In this document: piece after piece, positions 45,940-56,671 of the stretch
Layout of the letters: the number at the start of each line of letters is the position of its first letter
How positions within the stretch are numbered: position 1 is the first letter of the stretch
Source of the DNA: Stemphylium vesicarium
Lineage: Eukaryota; Ascomycota; Dothideomycetes; Pleosporales; Pleosporaceae
Length of the DNA: 64,000 nt
Assembly (NCBI GenBank): GCA_004380135.1
Contig: QXCR01000061.1
Location: 62,001-126,000 of the forward strand
Direction of reading: 5' to 3'
The notes under the pieces: model-generated
What the model was told of the DNA's origin: nothing
What the model saw: only the letters and a program-made list of their open reading frames with translations
Database searches by the model: none
Made by a program: the position numbers and the translations under genes

Positions 45940-46491
45940 TCTCGTCAGGGGCATTTGGAATATAAGGGGAGAGCGAAGAATCTGCGCAAATCTCTCTAGG
46001 AATGATCGTGTCTCAAGACCAGCTTGATTGCTGTAGTGGCAATATAAATAGAAATATAATAGGACGTCGCGGGGACATCGTGATAGCGTTTGTTTTCAGA
46101 CGTAAGCGATCTCTTCCTAATGGAAACCTCGGACAAAGAAGTCAATGGCGACTGGCACAGATTGAATTTGTACGGAGAATCATAGTTCGACTCGAAGGCA
46201 CCTCCGCTCACTTGATGCAGACTACACATGGTGAAAGCCAAAGGATCAGGAATAGAATTCTAATTAGCATCCGACGGGTCTGCCTCTACTCGTGCGAATA
46301 TGTATGGGCTTCAAATCCACAGCACTCGGGTAGTAAATAGCAGGGTATACTCCGTGGTCATAAGCGACCAGACTGCCAAAAGGTCTTCTTTCATGCGTGA
46401 TGGAGCATTTTTTTCACGTGGCATATACAAAGAAATTGGCCGGAGCATAAGAAAAGGTCGTATCCCCGCCGCTATATTATTTTTCACAACC
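45940..46491. other. Gene-free interval
   Basis: This is the 3' flank of the next minus-strand gene. Only short random frames were seen. Confidence 0.5.
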
Positions 46492-48388
46492 TCAAGGGTC
46501 GCAACCAACAAACTTGTAGCGGTAGTCGCTCATAGCAGTATCCATCAATGCAGGAGAAGGTTTGTCCTCTGCATCCAAGTTTGTGAAGTCCATCTGCTCT
46601 TGCGCTGGTACTGTGAGCCCGTGTGTTTGAGCGTATGTGGCCGCCTGGCTCAATCGCACGTTGCGGTCGCCAGTGACATTACGAACATGCTCAATGACCC
46701 TAGTCAACATCTGTGCCTGGCGGCTTATTGGAGGTCGAACGACTCCATCACCCATGTGAAATAGAAAGTAGTCGTGCAGCTTATTATTAGGTGCCTTGAG
46801 ACCGCTTTCGGTGCTGTTGCTCTTGAGGGATGCGGTAGGCAGGAGACCTGGGTGCTTCTTCACGAAAGCATTCATAGAAGCGACTTGGTAGGCGATCTTC
46901 GAACGAGAGACGATTGCGTCAGTCTGTACATCATGGGCGTAGTTCTGGAAACCCAGCGCGTTAGTGCTTCGTCGCGACAGAGGTTCTGCACAGCGCATAC
47001 TTACGATGTAACGCGCCATCATCATCGGTGTCCAATGCTGGCTTGCGCGAAAACACATCTCACGGTTGATGGTGCAAGTGTTGGGGAAATACTATCACCA
47101 TGTTAGCTCGAAGTTCAACGTTCTAAGACGATCCACAAATTACCGCGAAGTTCTCTTCGATAGAAGTGTCGAATGGGCAGCAACGCGGATCAATCGATTC
47201 TGGCGTGCGGAAGTTGGTCATCTCGTTTCCATGTGCCGAGAAGGCAGTCGATGGTAAGCGCGACATAGGCTTGTTCTCTATCTCCACCCAGGCTCGTATT
47301 CGCTGAGCAGACCAGGCTCTGCTCTGACTGCCAGTTGGCAGAGAACCGCCAGGCAACTTCATCGGGGGATGTACACCGTGCGATTGAAGTAGCTGTGCAA
47401 ACATGGGCAGAGAGGCTTGGTAGGGGATGAAAGCGACGGCGCCCGTTGGATCCGATAGGAGAGAAAAGACAGAAGTGGGGGCTGGAGTAGGGAAATCTGT
47501 TGAAGCTGGTCCTGAGGCTCTGTTGGACGAGCTTCGATTTCGGCGAGGATTCTGGCGCGATGACGGATGACCCCGTGAATTTACGGTCGCTCTTCGACTT
47601 CTCTTTGGACTCCGTTCGTGAGAAGATGAATCACTCCCGTTTGCTGACTGATCGTCGTTAAGGATATCAGTATCCCTTCGACCTTTTCGAGAAGGCGGTT
47701 GGGCTACGTGCGATGAGAACCCTTGACTGACTGCTAAATAAAACATTTTCGATTGGCCAGGCAAAGCCCCGGAGCTCTCTTCCCTAGGAGGCTGGAGCAA
47801 AGAAATCTGCGAGCTGATCTCAAGTGGGTGTAGCTCAATACTTGCACCGAATACGGTGCTGAAAGTTGCCTCCGCTTCGACTGCCTCATGCTCAATCTCT
47901 TCTGTCTGTATGGCCTCCGCAAAAGAGGGGCCAACTAGCAAGCTATCATGAATATGCGTCTTGAAGGCGGCGCGTACGCTCTCGGGAACCATGTCGAGGA
48001 ATCGATCTGGTGCTAGCTGGAAGAAGTAGACCCATTCATCCGCCAACGAGCCGTTAGGCAACCAGTAGCGGTGGCCTGCTGCTTCCTCGACAGGAGCCGC
48101 GGGGTGACACGATTGCGCTGAGCTGTAATCCCAGATTGTTTGCAAGAGTGGACGAAGAGTGCTGCTTGTCATGCACACTTCGTCATACTGAAGGGATGTT
48201 TTGGAGAAGGTCGGCGTCTCTGAGATGCTAGCTGCTGCAAGAATCGATACATCCCCCGCTTTGTCTGGAGACACAAACGAAACGTCACGGTCGGGCTGTG
48301 ATGTCGCAGATCCTAACGCACTTCGCGGTTCGTTTGTGGTGGGTTCGCCTTTGCTACAGATCAGCTCTGCTCGCATTTTCTGTACCAT
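46492..48388 (-). CDS. Large unrecognised nuclear-like protein
   Basis: Exons are 48388-47144, 47091-47005 and 46944-46492, giving 594 residues; the introns are 52 and 60 nt (GTAATT donor; GTAAGT donor with a CTAAC branch). The ATG at 48388 is the first Met of a frame that continues upstream to 48520 only from a GTG. The centre is Ser/Arg-rich and basic (HERSPKRSRRATVNSRG, RQNPRRNRSSSNRASG), suggesting nuclear location. The C-terminal third is compact and helical, with MCFRASQHWTPMMMARYI. No known domain is recognised. Its position inside the repeat-rich zone and lack of recognised relatives suggest an accessory, perhaps lineage-specific gene. Confidence 0.7.
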
Positions 48389-50244
48389 GAGAGTCTCAAT
48401 CGGGATTACCAAATACAGAATATATCTCTGATGAGCCGCCAGGGTGTTTGAGTGAGTTTCGTGGTACCATCGTAGAAACCGTATCGAATTGCGCCTTGTG
48501 GGGCGAAAAGGTCCTAGCACTTGCGAGCGCGAAAGAGATCTGACTGACTTTCGACGTGGCGACTCAGAACGATGGAATGTACGGGCGCGGGATTGTACAG
48601 TTGAGAGAGCGCTGAGTGAATTCCAGTGAGATTTGCGAGTCTCGCCAAACGACTTTGTCCGTGAAAGCAGTGACCCGTGACATCACAAGCTGCGACCTGT
48701 AACGGGACCATGATCGGCACCCCTAGAACCTAAGAGGATCGGCCAGAAATGTATATACCGAGAATTCAATATATCAAGACTTTCTTGGAGGCTTTCCAAG
48801 AGACAATGCACGCCTACACTACTAATGCCTCCATAGTGATATTTTCCTTCCTGTTGTCAAGAGATACCCCTACGCGGTCCTTGCGTTCTTCCACAAGCTT
48901 TGTGAGTGCGCACGCGATGTTTGCGTAAAAGAAATAGAACAACGCCATATATGTTGGCAACAAGGCATTCTTCGGGCTACGAAAGATGCGTCGATGACAG
49001 CTAACGCACCTGTTTACCTGTCAAATGGCGTCACGCTTTGCAGGGCTATGTAGACCCTGGTACACGTCAACCATTTCCGCCGCGTAAATACTACGCCAAG
49101 ATCTTGCACTATAAATCCGCACACACGTTTACGCAATACTCCTTGCTTCATGATCTGCCGCTGCTCCTAGACGTCCTTCTACATTCAATGAAATCATTAC
49201 CTCCGAGATGTCTCACCCCCGCATCACCACCCGCGAAGCTCCAAAGGTCAAACGACAGTGACCCGGTATAGTCGATTCATTACGTCTCAATCGGCCTAGG
49301 TAAGCACACCGAACTAAGAATATGGACACTTAGGCTGACATCGTTGTGCGCATCAGAGAGCTTTGAAGTTGCATCACCGCAGCCTGATCCTGAGTTCCAA
49401 TCTGTCTAAACCACGAGTATCGACTCTTCTATATCATCCCTCACTATACTGCTGCCATCTGGGATGCAGCCTCTTCCACTTGCCAAGAAGCTTGCACATG
49501 CGCCCCTAATTGATGAGAGTATTGAGCGCATGATGGCCAATAGACAAGACACCTTCATTCCGTCTCCAAGTTTTCGAACCACAAAGATCCGCGGCTGAAG
49601 GAATCGGCGCAACGGATTCGTCGCCGCTTTTAGCTTGTTCCCTTGTCAAGCAGCACTTGCACCTTAGATCAACATGAAGGATCTAGCAGCTATTGCTAGC
49701 ACATGTTTAACAATCGGGGGCTCATTGGATCTGGGCACGAAGAAGAGCAGGGAGAAGTAGGAGTGGAAGGTCCGAGATCGTTCCGAGATGCCTTCGGTGC
49801 TGGCAGCCTATGAGCAGAGTCTTGCGCGAATGATGGAGGAGCCTCTTAAGCGCAAGCGCGACGATACAGATGAGAACACCATCCTCTCGCCTTCGTGGCT
49901 TCTTCAGGCAAGAAGACCCAAGCATGCGAAGGTCCTGGTCTCACAAACAGAGTCAAGAAGCACTACGCTCGGAGATTCGGCCTTTATGCAATTTCTATAT
50001 CCCGCTCCGCCTACTTGACAAGACCCTGTGGCTAACATATCTTCTTGCGCAACATACACTGGTGTATTTGGACAGCAATCCCGATTTGAAACACTACCAA
50101 TGTAACTATCAACAAGAGGACAAAGCTTTCCATACACACTCTAGTGTCATGGAGTTTCGACTATCCAGTGAACTTCTCTTCGTAACCTTCCCCAGCATTT
50201 CCACCTGCCTTGTGACATAAACTTGAACGCTACCAATTTGGACT
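48389..50244. other. Gene-poor interval with short protein-like fragments
   Basis: Two fragments on the plus strand look related to each other by eye: around 49465-49599 (ends LIDESIERMMANRQDTFIPS) and 49788-49950 (YEQSLARMMEEPLKRKRDD, then TILSPSWLLQ). They may be remnants of one gene family, possibly upstream pieces of the next gene, but no coherent gene model emerges. Confidence 0.35.
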
Positions 50245-50898
50245 ATGTCACTGCGCACGCGATTAGATTGCCCTCTGTTTTTGCCCCTGAAGTTTGCGTA
50301 TCTACGCGCTTCGTCAAATTACCTGCTGATTCCGCGCACAAACCTGCAACAAATACACTGGAGACGCTACCTCAACCCAGTGGCCATGCAAAGCCTCAGT
50401 CAACACGACCTCTTCTACTACAAAAAACAGATATACGAAGAGCTGGAGGGCCTAATGGCTCGAACACCGCCTTCTCGCGCGCCTCTCCGAGCTTATCGTC
50501 CCGTGAACGATATCCAACGTCCAAACTCCAAACCACTCCGTCAGTGGTGTCGCGACGTCTATGACGGATTTCTCAAAAGCTGGGAGAAGGAGCTAATCAA
50601 ACACGGCAATATACCAGTGGATCTATATCGTCCGGAGAACGCCCATCAGATTGCATTTCGGTCTCGCACTTTGCAGGAGGCGAAGCTATACAGCAAACAG
50701 GTACTAGAGCGCTACAACATCTTTGGGGGGTTGTTGCTCACGAATGAGGGCTTCGAATTGCTGGTTCCGGCCTCTAACTTGGGCAAAACTGTGCCGCTTG
50801 AAGTTCACAGCGCTTACGGACGCAGAATGGACGGATATCGGAAAAGCGCCGTTGTACAAACCAGAACAAAGAAACGTGATACATTGTTGGCGAACTAA
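50245..50898 (+). CDS. Hypothetical protein
   Basis: An open frame of 217 residues; the more protein-like part starts at the internal Met at 50386 (MQSLSQHDLFYYKKQIYEEL). It is helical and charged, with SKPLRQWCRDVYDGFLKSWE and YSKQVLERYNIFGGLLLTN. I recognise no family. It lies directly beside the decayed transposase element, so it may itself be truncated. Confidence 0.45.
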   Translation: MSLRTRLDCPLFLPLKFAYLRASSNYLLIPRTNLQQIHWRRYLNPVAMQSLSQHDLFYYKKQIYEELEGLMARTPPSRAPLRAYRPVNDIQRPNSKPLRQWCRDVYDGFLKSWEKELIKHGNIPVDLYRPENAHQIAFRSRTLQEAKLYSKQVLERYNIFGGLLLTNEGFELLVPASNLGKTVPLEVHSAYGRRMDGYRKSAVVQTRTKKRDTLLAN

Positions 50899-50958
50899 CG
50901 ATTCGATTAAGTCTCACTGCGCTCCATTCATGGCGAAGTCTTTCCATAACGTATGTGG

Positions 50959-52608
50959 CAAGCGAGTCGCCCACGCAAGCAAGTCGCCCACCCCACCAAA
51001 TTTAATCACCCTTAAAGCATGCTACTCAACAACCTTTTAAGATCATGTACAGATATTTATAGAGTAGATTAAGTAGTATCCACAGTATCATCCTTGCAAG
51101 TACGTGAGTTATGCCCAGTCTCTCTGCACCTAATGCAGCACGCAAGAGCCTGGCGGCTAAGGCCTGATCGCTCTCCATCTTGACGCTGTTCACGCTCATC
51201 TGCTGGTCAGCCTCCTTTTGAGGGAGCATATCCTCTTCAGCTCCCTTTGTCAAGACCCCACGCTTCTGGAGTCGCTTTTTCTTACGCTGCTTACGCGTTG
51301 ACGCTGCCTCATTAGCTCTCTCAAGGCTGGTGATCCGATTGCGCATTAGCTCGGCTAAGAGCATCATCACCTCAGCCCCTTCTTGACCTGGTTAATCGCC
51401 TTAATAATCGAAGCTAGTGATGAGCTCTTGTGCTATCGCACGCGATTGCGCATCAACGTTGATTGGGCCTCAAGCTCACGTAAATTGCTCGGCGTACGAG
51501 CCTCCCAGAGAGCCTCTGGAAGAGTAGCTGGAGTAGGTGTACTCAGCTGCACGTCTAGCTTTGATAGGACAGCGTCTGGTTGGAGAGGAACAAGGCCTGC
51601 GCCGCGGAAAGCTGAGCAGATATTGGCTGGCGTGGACGCTCGATCAAACGCTACCTTGAAGGCTGGCAGGAACTCAAGCTTGGTGATATGGTTGATGTGG
51701 TGGCGGATCAGGCTCTCAACCTCACGGCTATACGCGCGCTTCAATGGCGAGAAGCAGCCAGCGTCAAGAGGCTGGAGTAGGTGAGATGAGTGGGTTATCA
51801 TGCAGAGCTGTTAAAACTCGAGAGATTGGTGGCTCTCATGGCCGTCAAGGACAAGCAGGCGACGCGCACCGACGACGCGAGTCTTCGTGTGAGCGTTGAA
51901 GTGCTTTAGCCACTCAAATCCTAGCTCGTTATTCGTCCAGTCGTTGTCACTGACTATGATCGCCCAGTCGCGTGGGATCTCTGATTTCTCGTACTAGGCA
52001 GACAGGTGATACTGGCCAGCGAAGATAAGGGAAGGGGGGATTGACCAGCTAGCAGCGTTGATCGTAGCGATTAACGTTACCCACTCGCGATTGCCTAGCT
52101 AGACACTCTTTGGCCTGCCTCTCCTCTCTAATCCTGTCACGACGAGCTAAGTTGTAATCTTCCCTACTATAAAGCTAGCCTCGTCAAAGTTGTAGACGTC
52201 ATTATTGCAGATGCCGTACTTAGCCTTTGTCTCCTCCACAAGCGCAAACCAGCTCCTAATCAGGGCTGTATCCTCGCATATAGCTCGCTGCCTATCGTGC
52301 GCTCGATTGAAACGCGTCGTGAGACTGTCTGTACGCTTGACAAAGTTGCGTGGCCAGTGGACGCCGACCTGACCAGCGCCGCGCGCAGCCAGCAGCTTAT
52401 CAGCCATATCACGTACAGCTGCGTACGTAGGCGCAAATCCACGCCGATGAAGATCGAGTATATAGCTGGCTACTACCTGCTCTTCTCGCTGGGTGAGCTT
52501 CGTTAGAAGGTGCTTTATGAGTGTGGTGTGGAGGCATTGTACAAAATGATGAGATGGGTGCGCGAAGCTGGTGGAGTGACCGACTCGCTTGTATGACCGA
52601 CTCGCTTG
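50959..52608 (-). mobile_element. Decayed pogo/Fot1-type DNA transposon
   Basis: Terminal inverted repeats with an internal duplication flank a transposase remnant: left CAAGCGAGTCGCCCACGCAA, right (reverse) CAAGCGAGTCGGTCATACAA. The reading frame on the minus strand shows the DDE superfamily pattern of pogo/Fot1 elements: TQREEQVVASYILDLHRRGF (CENP-B-like helix-turn-helix), VYNFDEASFIVG, VLDGHESHQSLEF and HLLQPLDAGCFSPLKRAY. In-frame stops occur after KITT, KSV, QYHLSA, SLEF and NRVR; each is a TAG or TAA that could come from CAG/CAA or TGG by C-to-T or G-to-A change. A frame shift follows at about 51370. The N-terminal psq-type helix region seems missing. Confidence 0.85.
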
Positions 52609-52790
52609 TTGTGGAGGAATGCGTGCAGGAAGAATTAAAGGATTGAACTGAGGTTTTATTGCAGATGCTATGGAAAGTTTATGTAGGTGAGTGACCGTCA
52701 ACAAGGCTAGCCTAGATAGGCGTAGCTCTCTAAGGTGAGTAGTCGCGAGGAAGTGAAGAGCAGGAGCAGTAGAGACCCCAAACCGTGACA
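52607..52790 (+). mobile_element. Solo LTR-like copy (family 1), divergent
   Basis: It matches 44820-45008 in GTGCAGGAAGAATT, GGATTGAACTG and the 3' end AAACCGTGACA. It abuts, and slightly overlaps, the right end of the pogo-type element, and no matching target duplication is visible, so the left border may be altered. Confidence 0.65.
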
Positions 52791-53156
52791 TACTCTTAGT
52801 GATAGCAGAAGGAAGAGGAGTTTGAGATGCGGCGTAGAAACGGTTGAAGACTCCGAGGAGTTCCTACGTATTTCGGAATACTATGGAGGGTATATTTATA
52901 CCCAAAGAATTGCCTACAGGGACTTCTTGGTTTGTCAATCCGTCCGCAGACTGACAACGAGTTTCGAGTCATACTCCCATATAGGCCATTCACGTCCAGT
53001 AAACGGGGTTTTATGACGGCATTGTTTTTTCAACAGGGTAAACGTGCGCGGCACCTACCCGTATCTGCAAACCGTCACTATATTTCAACGCCCGGTGAAG
53101 GAAACCATGGGCAGATATGGCGAGTGATAGAGAATTGAATGGGAGTTGGGCACTAC

Positions 53157-53248
53157 GAGTGTTGGGGATTACGTGCAGGAAGAATTGAGGGATTGAACTG
53201 CGGTGCTATTGTATGTTACTATGAAGAATGTATATAGTAGGAAAGCGG
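53157..53248 (+). mobile_element. Truncated LTR fragment (family 1)
   Basis: It starts GTGTTGGGGATTACGTGCAG and matches copy 1 up to AGTAGGAAAGCGG, then is cut off exactly where the MITE at 53249 begins. The MITE therefore probably inserted here, or its insertion was followed by deletion. Confidence 0.75.
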
Positions 53249-53397
53249 CAGAGTTGTCAACAATCAATCAAGCTGCAATCAAGCTGCAAATATTTGCAAA
53301 TATTTGCAGATCATTTACCTAGTCTAGTTTAACTCTTACTTATATAGGTTAGTGCGGGGTAGTGATCTGCAATCATGATTGATTGTTGACAACTCTG
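53249..53397. mobile_element. 149-bp MITE
   Basis: It has a perfect 22-bp terminal inverted repeat: CAGAGTTGTCAACAATCAATCA at 53249-53270 and its reverse complement at 53376-53397. The interior contains a tandem AAGCTGCAATC/AAGCTGCAAATATTTGCAAATATTTGCA-like block and no coding frame. No clear target duplication was identified. Confidence 0.85.
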
Positions 53398-54437
53398 TGT
53401 ACGAGGCGTCGCTCTGAGGGGTAGGAGGCGATCGGATGGCCATGATTGCGTCGTGGCAGGTTAAAAAGTATTTGGCGGTTTCGATGTCTGCGCTCAATGT
53501 TGTTGCGAAATGATCGGACTTGTAGAGCAGAAGATTCGAAAATATAACATTGAGCCACTTATGGGGTATTGCCCGTGAGATCGAATCAGGCGGAATGGGA
53601 CCGGGTCGGAAATGCCTGGAAGTGCTATTCACTCTGACCGTGAAAATCGCTCATGAGTCGTCATCGACTTTCGTTTCACTCTACAATGGCAGTAGGAAAA
53701 GCGGGTGCGTGATTTTCAGCCCTTCTCCGTACACACTAGAATTCCCAACCTGTCCTGTTTATCTTCTTGGACCTTGATCTCGAATTCCTCTAAGAGCCAC
53801 GTAAGTCTGAAGAATCCCTGCAATCTACATTTGGTCTCTGTTTAGAGCTCAACAAATACCTTCACTGCACATGTCCTCTCATTAGACCAGTAAAACTCTT
53901 CTTTGATAATCCAGTGAAGCGCGAAAGGCACGCCCAGCTCGCTTCTGACAGGGGCATTTCTTCCCATTCCTGCTCTTGATTTCCGTGATCTTGTCATGAG
54001 GGACACTGGTGCCAGCGTGAATAACAAGAGTATCTCTCAGGCCATCACGATTGGTCATCATCTAGGCAATTTTAAACTCTGCCGAAGTCGAAATTGCCTT
54101 GACGCTTTGGTTCACTGCCTTTTCCATCGTCTCAGTATCAGAGATGTGCGTCTCACGCGACGAAGACTGGGCATACAGTGAAACGTGAATTTGTAGAATG
54201 GGGGAAGTGAGGCAACGGGGCCGAGCCTTGCACCAATGTACACATCCGTGCCGATCGATGGCCAATTAGGCCGAACCATCGGGGCACCTGTCACCCTCCA
54301 TCCGGACGCAGAGCCTGCATGGCGAAAGTAAAGTGAACATGATGTCGTCCTTGGGTAGAAGATGCTCCTTGAACCTAATCTCTAGGCCATTCTGTCATTG
54401 TCAGATAAGGGTCTCCACCCCACATCAACTCAAAAAC
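53398..54437. other. Repeat-scarred interval with gene fragments
   Basis: Several short minus-strand frames (53632-53403, 54027-53842, 54265-54062) have protein-like composition but no coherent order. Those nearest 54437 may be the far side of the gene interrupted by the LTR at 54438. No gene is called. Confidence 0.35.
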
Positions 54438-54686
54438 TGTTACGGTCTGGGAGGTAAGGGCATTGCGCGTGTCACGTGCGTTGTCCTGGCGCTCCTCCCT
54501 CACCTTCATGAGCACTTTCTCCCGTTACAAGCATTAGAGATACGTCATGTAAATAAACCCTGCTGCTGGCCTTTGAGAGGCCAGCTCGAGCAGAACAACA
54601 AAAAACAGAACACAACAATACACTTCATACTCTCATTACTGCTTCGCGCAGTTGCACATTGATTTGCTACATTCTACACCGCAATA
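54438..54686 (+). mobile_element. Solo LTR (family 2) inserted in a coding frame
   Basis: It starts TGTTACGG and ends CACCGCAATA, 249 bp. The flanking pentamers are AAAAC (54433-54437) and AAAAG (54687-54691), one mismatch. It is homologous to 45708-45934. Its right border lies within the 3' part of the adjacent minus-strand frame, whose MQWLF reading continues on the other side of the element (ELMWGGDPYL). Confidence 0.85.
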
Positions 54687-55555
54687 AAAAGCCATTGCAT
54701 GACGCTGTGAACCTTGAAAACCCGTACGTTCCTTCCAGTAATTCTGACTAGAGCAGCCTTCACACCTCTAACCGATCCCTTAAACGACATTCCATCTGAT
54801 CCAGGCATGCTCAGCTCAACATGAATAGTGTCCAGTTTGGGCAGTGCAATGGGCGCGCTAAGCTTTTGCTCAAAGAAATCAAAGTCCGAGTTGATCCGTG
54901 GAACGCGGATGGTAGTAATAGCGTTCCTTGCGTCTTCCGAGATGTGTCCCAGAAAGGCCGATACATCTGTCAAGTCGAAGCCGAAGTGGTTCAACTGGTA
55001 CGGCAGGAGAGAGGTTTCTGTGTGGATCTGCCGGCAGACAAAGAAAAGACTGAAAGGCTGGACATTGGAAACGTAGTATCTGGGATTCGCCCTGTCGCTC
55101 ACGTTTTCTTGGCGATCAGGCGTATATGCGATGTATCGCTTTCGTTAGTCGCAGTATTTGCTCTTGATGTCAATGTACGGTACAATGAGAACGTATTCGT
55201 AGATCTTGTTGCGCAATTCGCCGGGGAGACGGAGGAGAGGCGAGTTTGATCTGTTTAGCGCTGTACTTTCCGTGTGTTAACGGAGAACGGGCAGTGTTAA
55301 TGATGCTGTAGCAACCTACATTGCATCAGCTTCCATGTAATCTCCCGCGGTAGTTGAAATAGACGCCTGCATGATTTCGCGGATTTGGCGGTCGCCGTGG
55401 TGTGAAGAGAGCGCGAAAGAGTTTGGCCCTTTGCACGGGGTTGTGAGGGTGAAGGTGGTGAGATCCCGACCTTGCTTCCTGGTAAACAGATGCGTGAACG
55501 GCGCTTTGCCGGATGGAGATTCGGGGTAAACGGGCCGTGCTTCTGATACGCACAT
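54687..55555 (-). pseudogene. Broken LPxELRNxIYxY protein, copy 1
   Basis: The readable core is SPLLRLPGELRNKIYEYV, then (after an in-frame TAA at 55147-55145) KRYIAYTPD, then SLFFVCRQIHTETSLLPYQL and a helical C-terminal half. This resembles the common fungal DUF7730/2EXR-like proteins of unknown function. The frame is broken twice: by the TAA and, at the 3' end, by the solo LTR at 54438-54686. A possible first exon (ATG at 55555) can be joined in frame with a donor GTAGGT and an acceptor GGAAAG. It is a tandem paralogue of the gene at 55645. Confidence 0.7.
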
Positions 55556-55644
55556 ATGCGGACTACATGCGGGGTCAGAAGGGTGGACATGACGTTATTC
55601 TTTCCCTATCAATCCACACCCCAACTCCCCACCCCACACGCCTA

Positions 55645-56260
55645 TTACCCGAACAGATCCCACGCGATACCCCATCCCTCCTCCCTCTCCCTCAGCACAA
55701 CACGCACCCCCACCGTCCTCCCCATCTGCCTCTCCATCCACTTCCCCAAACGCTGAATCTGCTCCCCCCTCAAGAAGTTCTCTTCCTCCAAAACAACACT
55801 CTCTAACCCCGTCAGCTCACCCAGCGCCCGCATCCTCCCTTCCAAATTCCGCTCATAGTATTCAAACTTGGCAATTTGAATCCGCCTAATCGCCGCTTTC
55901 ACAGGCGGAGCAAGCTGGCGTATAAATGTCCAGATGTGAGAGAAGTCGATGCGGAAGAGGGAGTGTTGGTAGGGTAGGAGTGCGGTCTCGGTGTGGAGCT
56001 GTCAGCATACGAAGAGTAGGTTAAACGATCGTGATGTGATGACCTCCGGCCCCGGTATTTCTTGGGAGGGGGTTGTTTTAGGGTCGGGCTGGTATAGCAC
56101 GAACCGGCCGCGCGAGGTGCAGTAGCGTCTTTTGACGTGGATGGGGGATGTTTGATCGAGCGGGAGAGAGTCGTGGGTGTAGTGGTAGTTGAAGACGTAA
56201 TCATAGATTCTGTTGCAGAGTTCTCCTGGGAGGCAGAGAGGAGATTGTGATTTGTTTCGA
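55645..56260 (-). pseudogene. Broken LPxELRNxIYxY protein, copy 2
   Basis: Frame blocks are SPLCLPGELCNRIYDYVFNY, RRYCTSRGRFVLYQPD, SFNLLFVC-stop-QLHTETALLPYQ and a C-terminus ending EGWGIAWDLFG. The stop is TGA at 56004-56002, precisely where copy 1 has Arg (FVCRQIHTET), so CGA changed to TGA. The rest is open on both sides of that codon. A CTGTAG acceptor just upstream of the block at about 56265 suggests an earlier exon. Confidence 0.75.
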
Positions 56261-56671
56261 GCTTCGCTTTTTTCTACAGGTTAGCTTTTGGGTGGTTGTG
56301 TTGAGCGGTGCTTACGTTGCATCGGCTTATTTGCGGTATCTTGCTGCACTGCGCGAATTATACGCTGCCATGACTAACTTCTATGTATTAGTGATACTCT
56401 GGTATGTGGGGATATCCACAGGCTTCATCCATACTTCGTTGTAATTGCTGCCTACGGTACACAGCCCGTCTACAGCCGCGAAAACGGCGCTTAGCCGAAT
56501 TGAGTTTGTGGGGTAAGCCCTGCAGTGGACGTGAACATGACGTCACTCTCTACTCTACACATGTGCATCTACCGCTTGACCACCACAGCCCTATCCTCAA
56601 TACAAGGCCAACAGAATCTGTTTCCGAGCTCTTTAGAACGCCACAGACTTGAGAACTCGAAAATCAACATA
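56261..56671. other. Divergent region upstream of the methyltransferase
   Basis: It contains the promoter region of the methyltransferase gene and the unresolved 5' part of copy 2. No other gene was seen. Confidence 0.5.
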
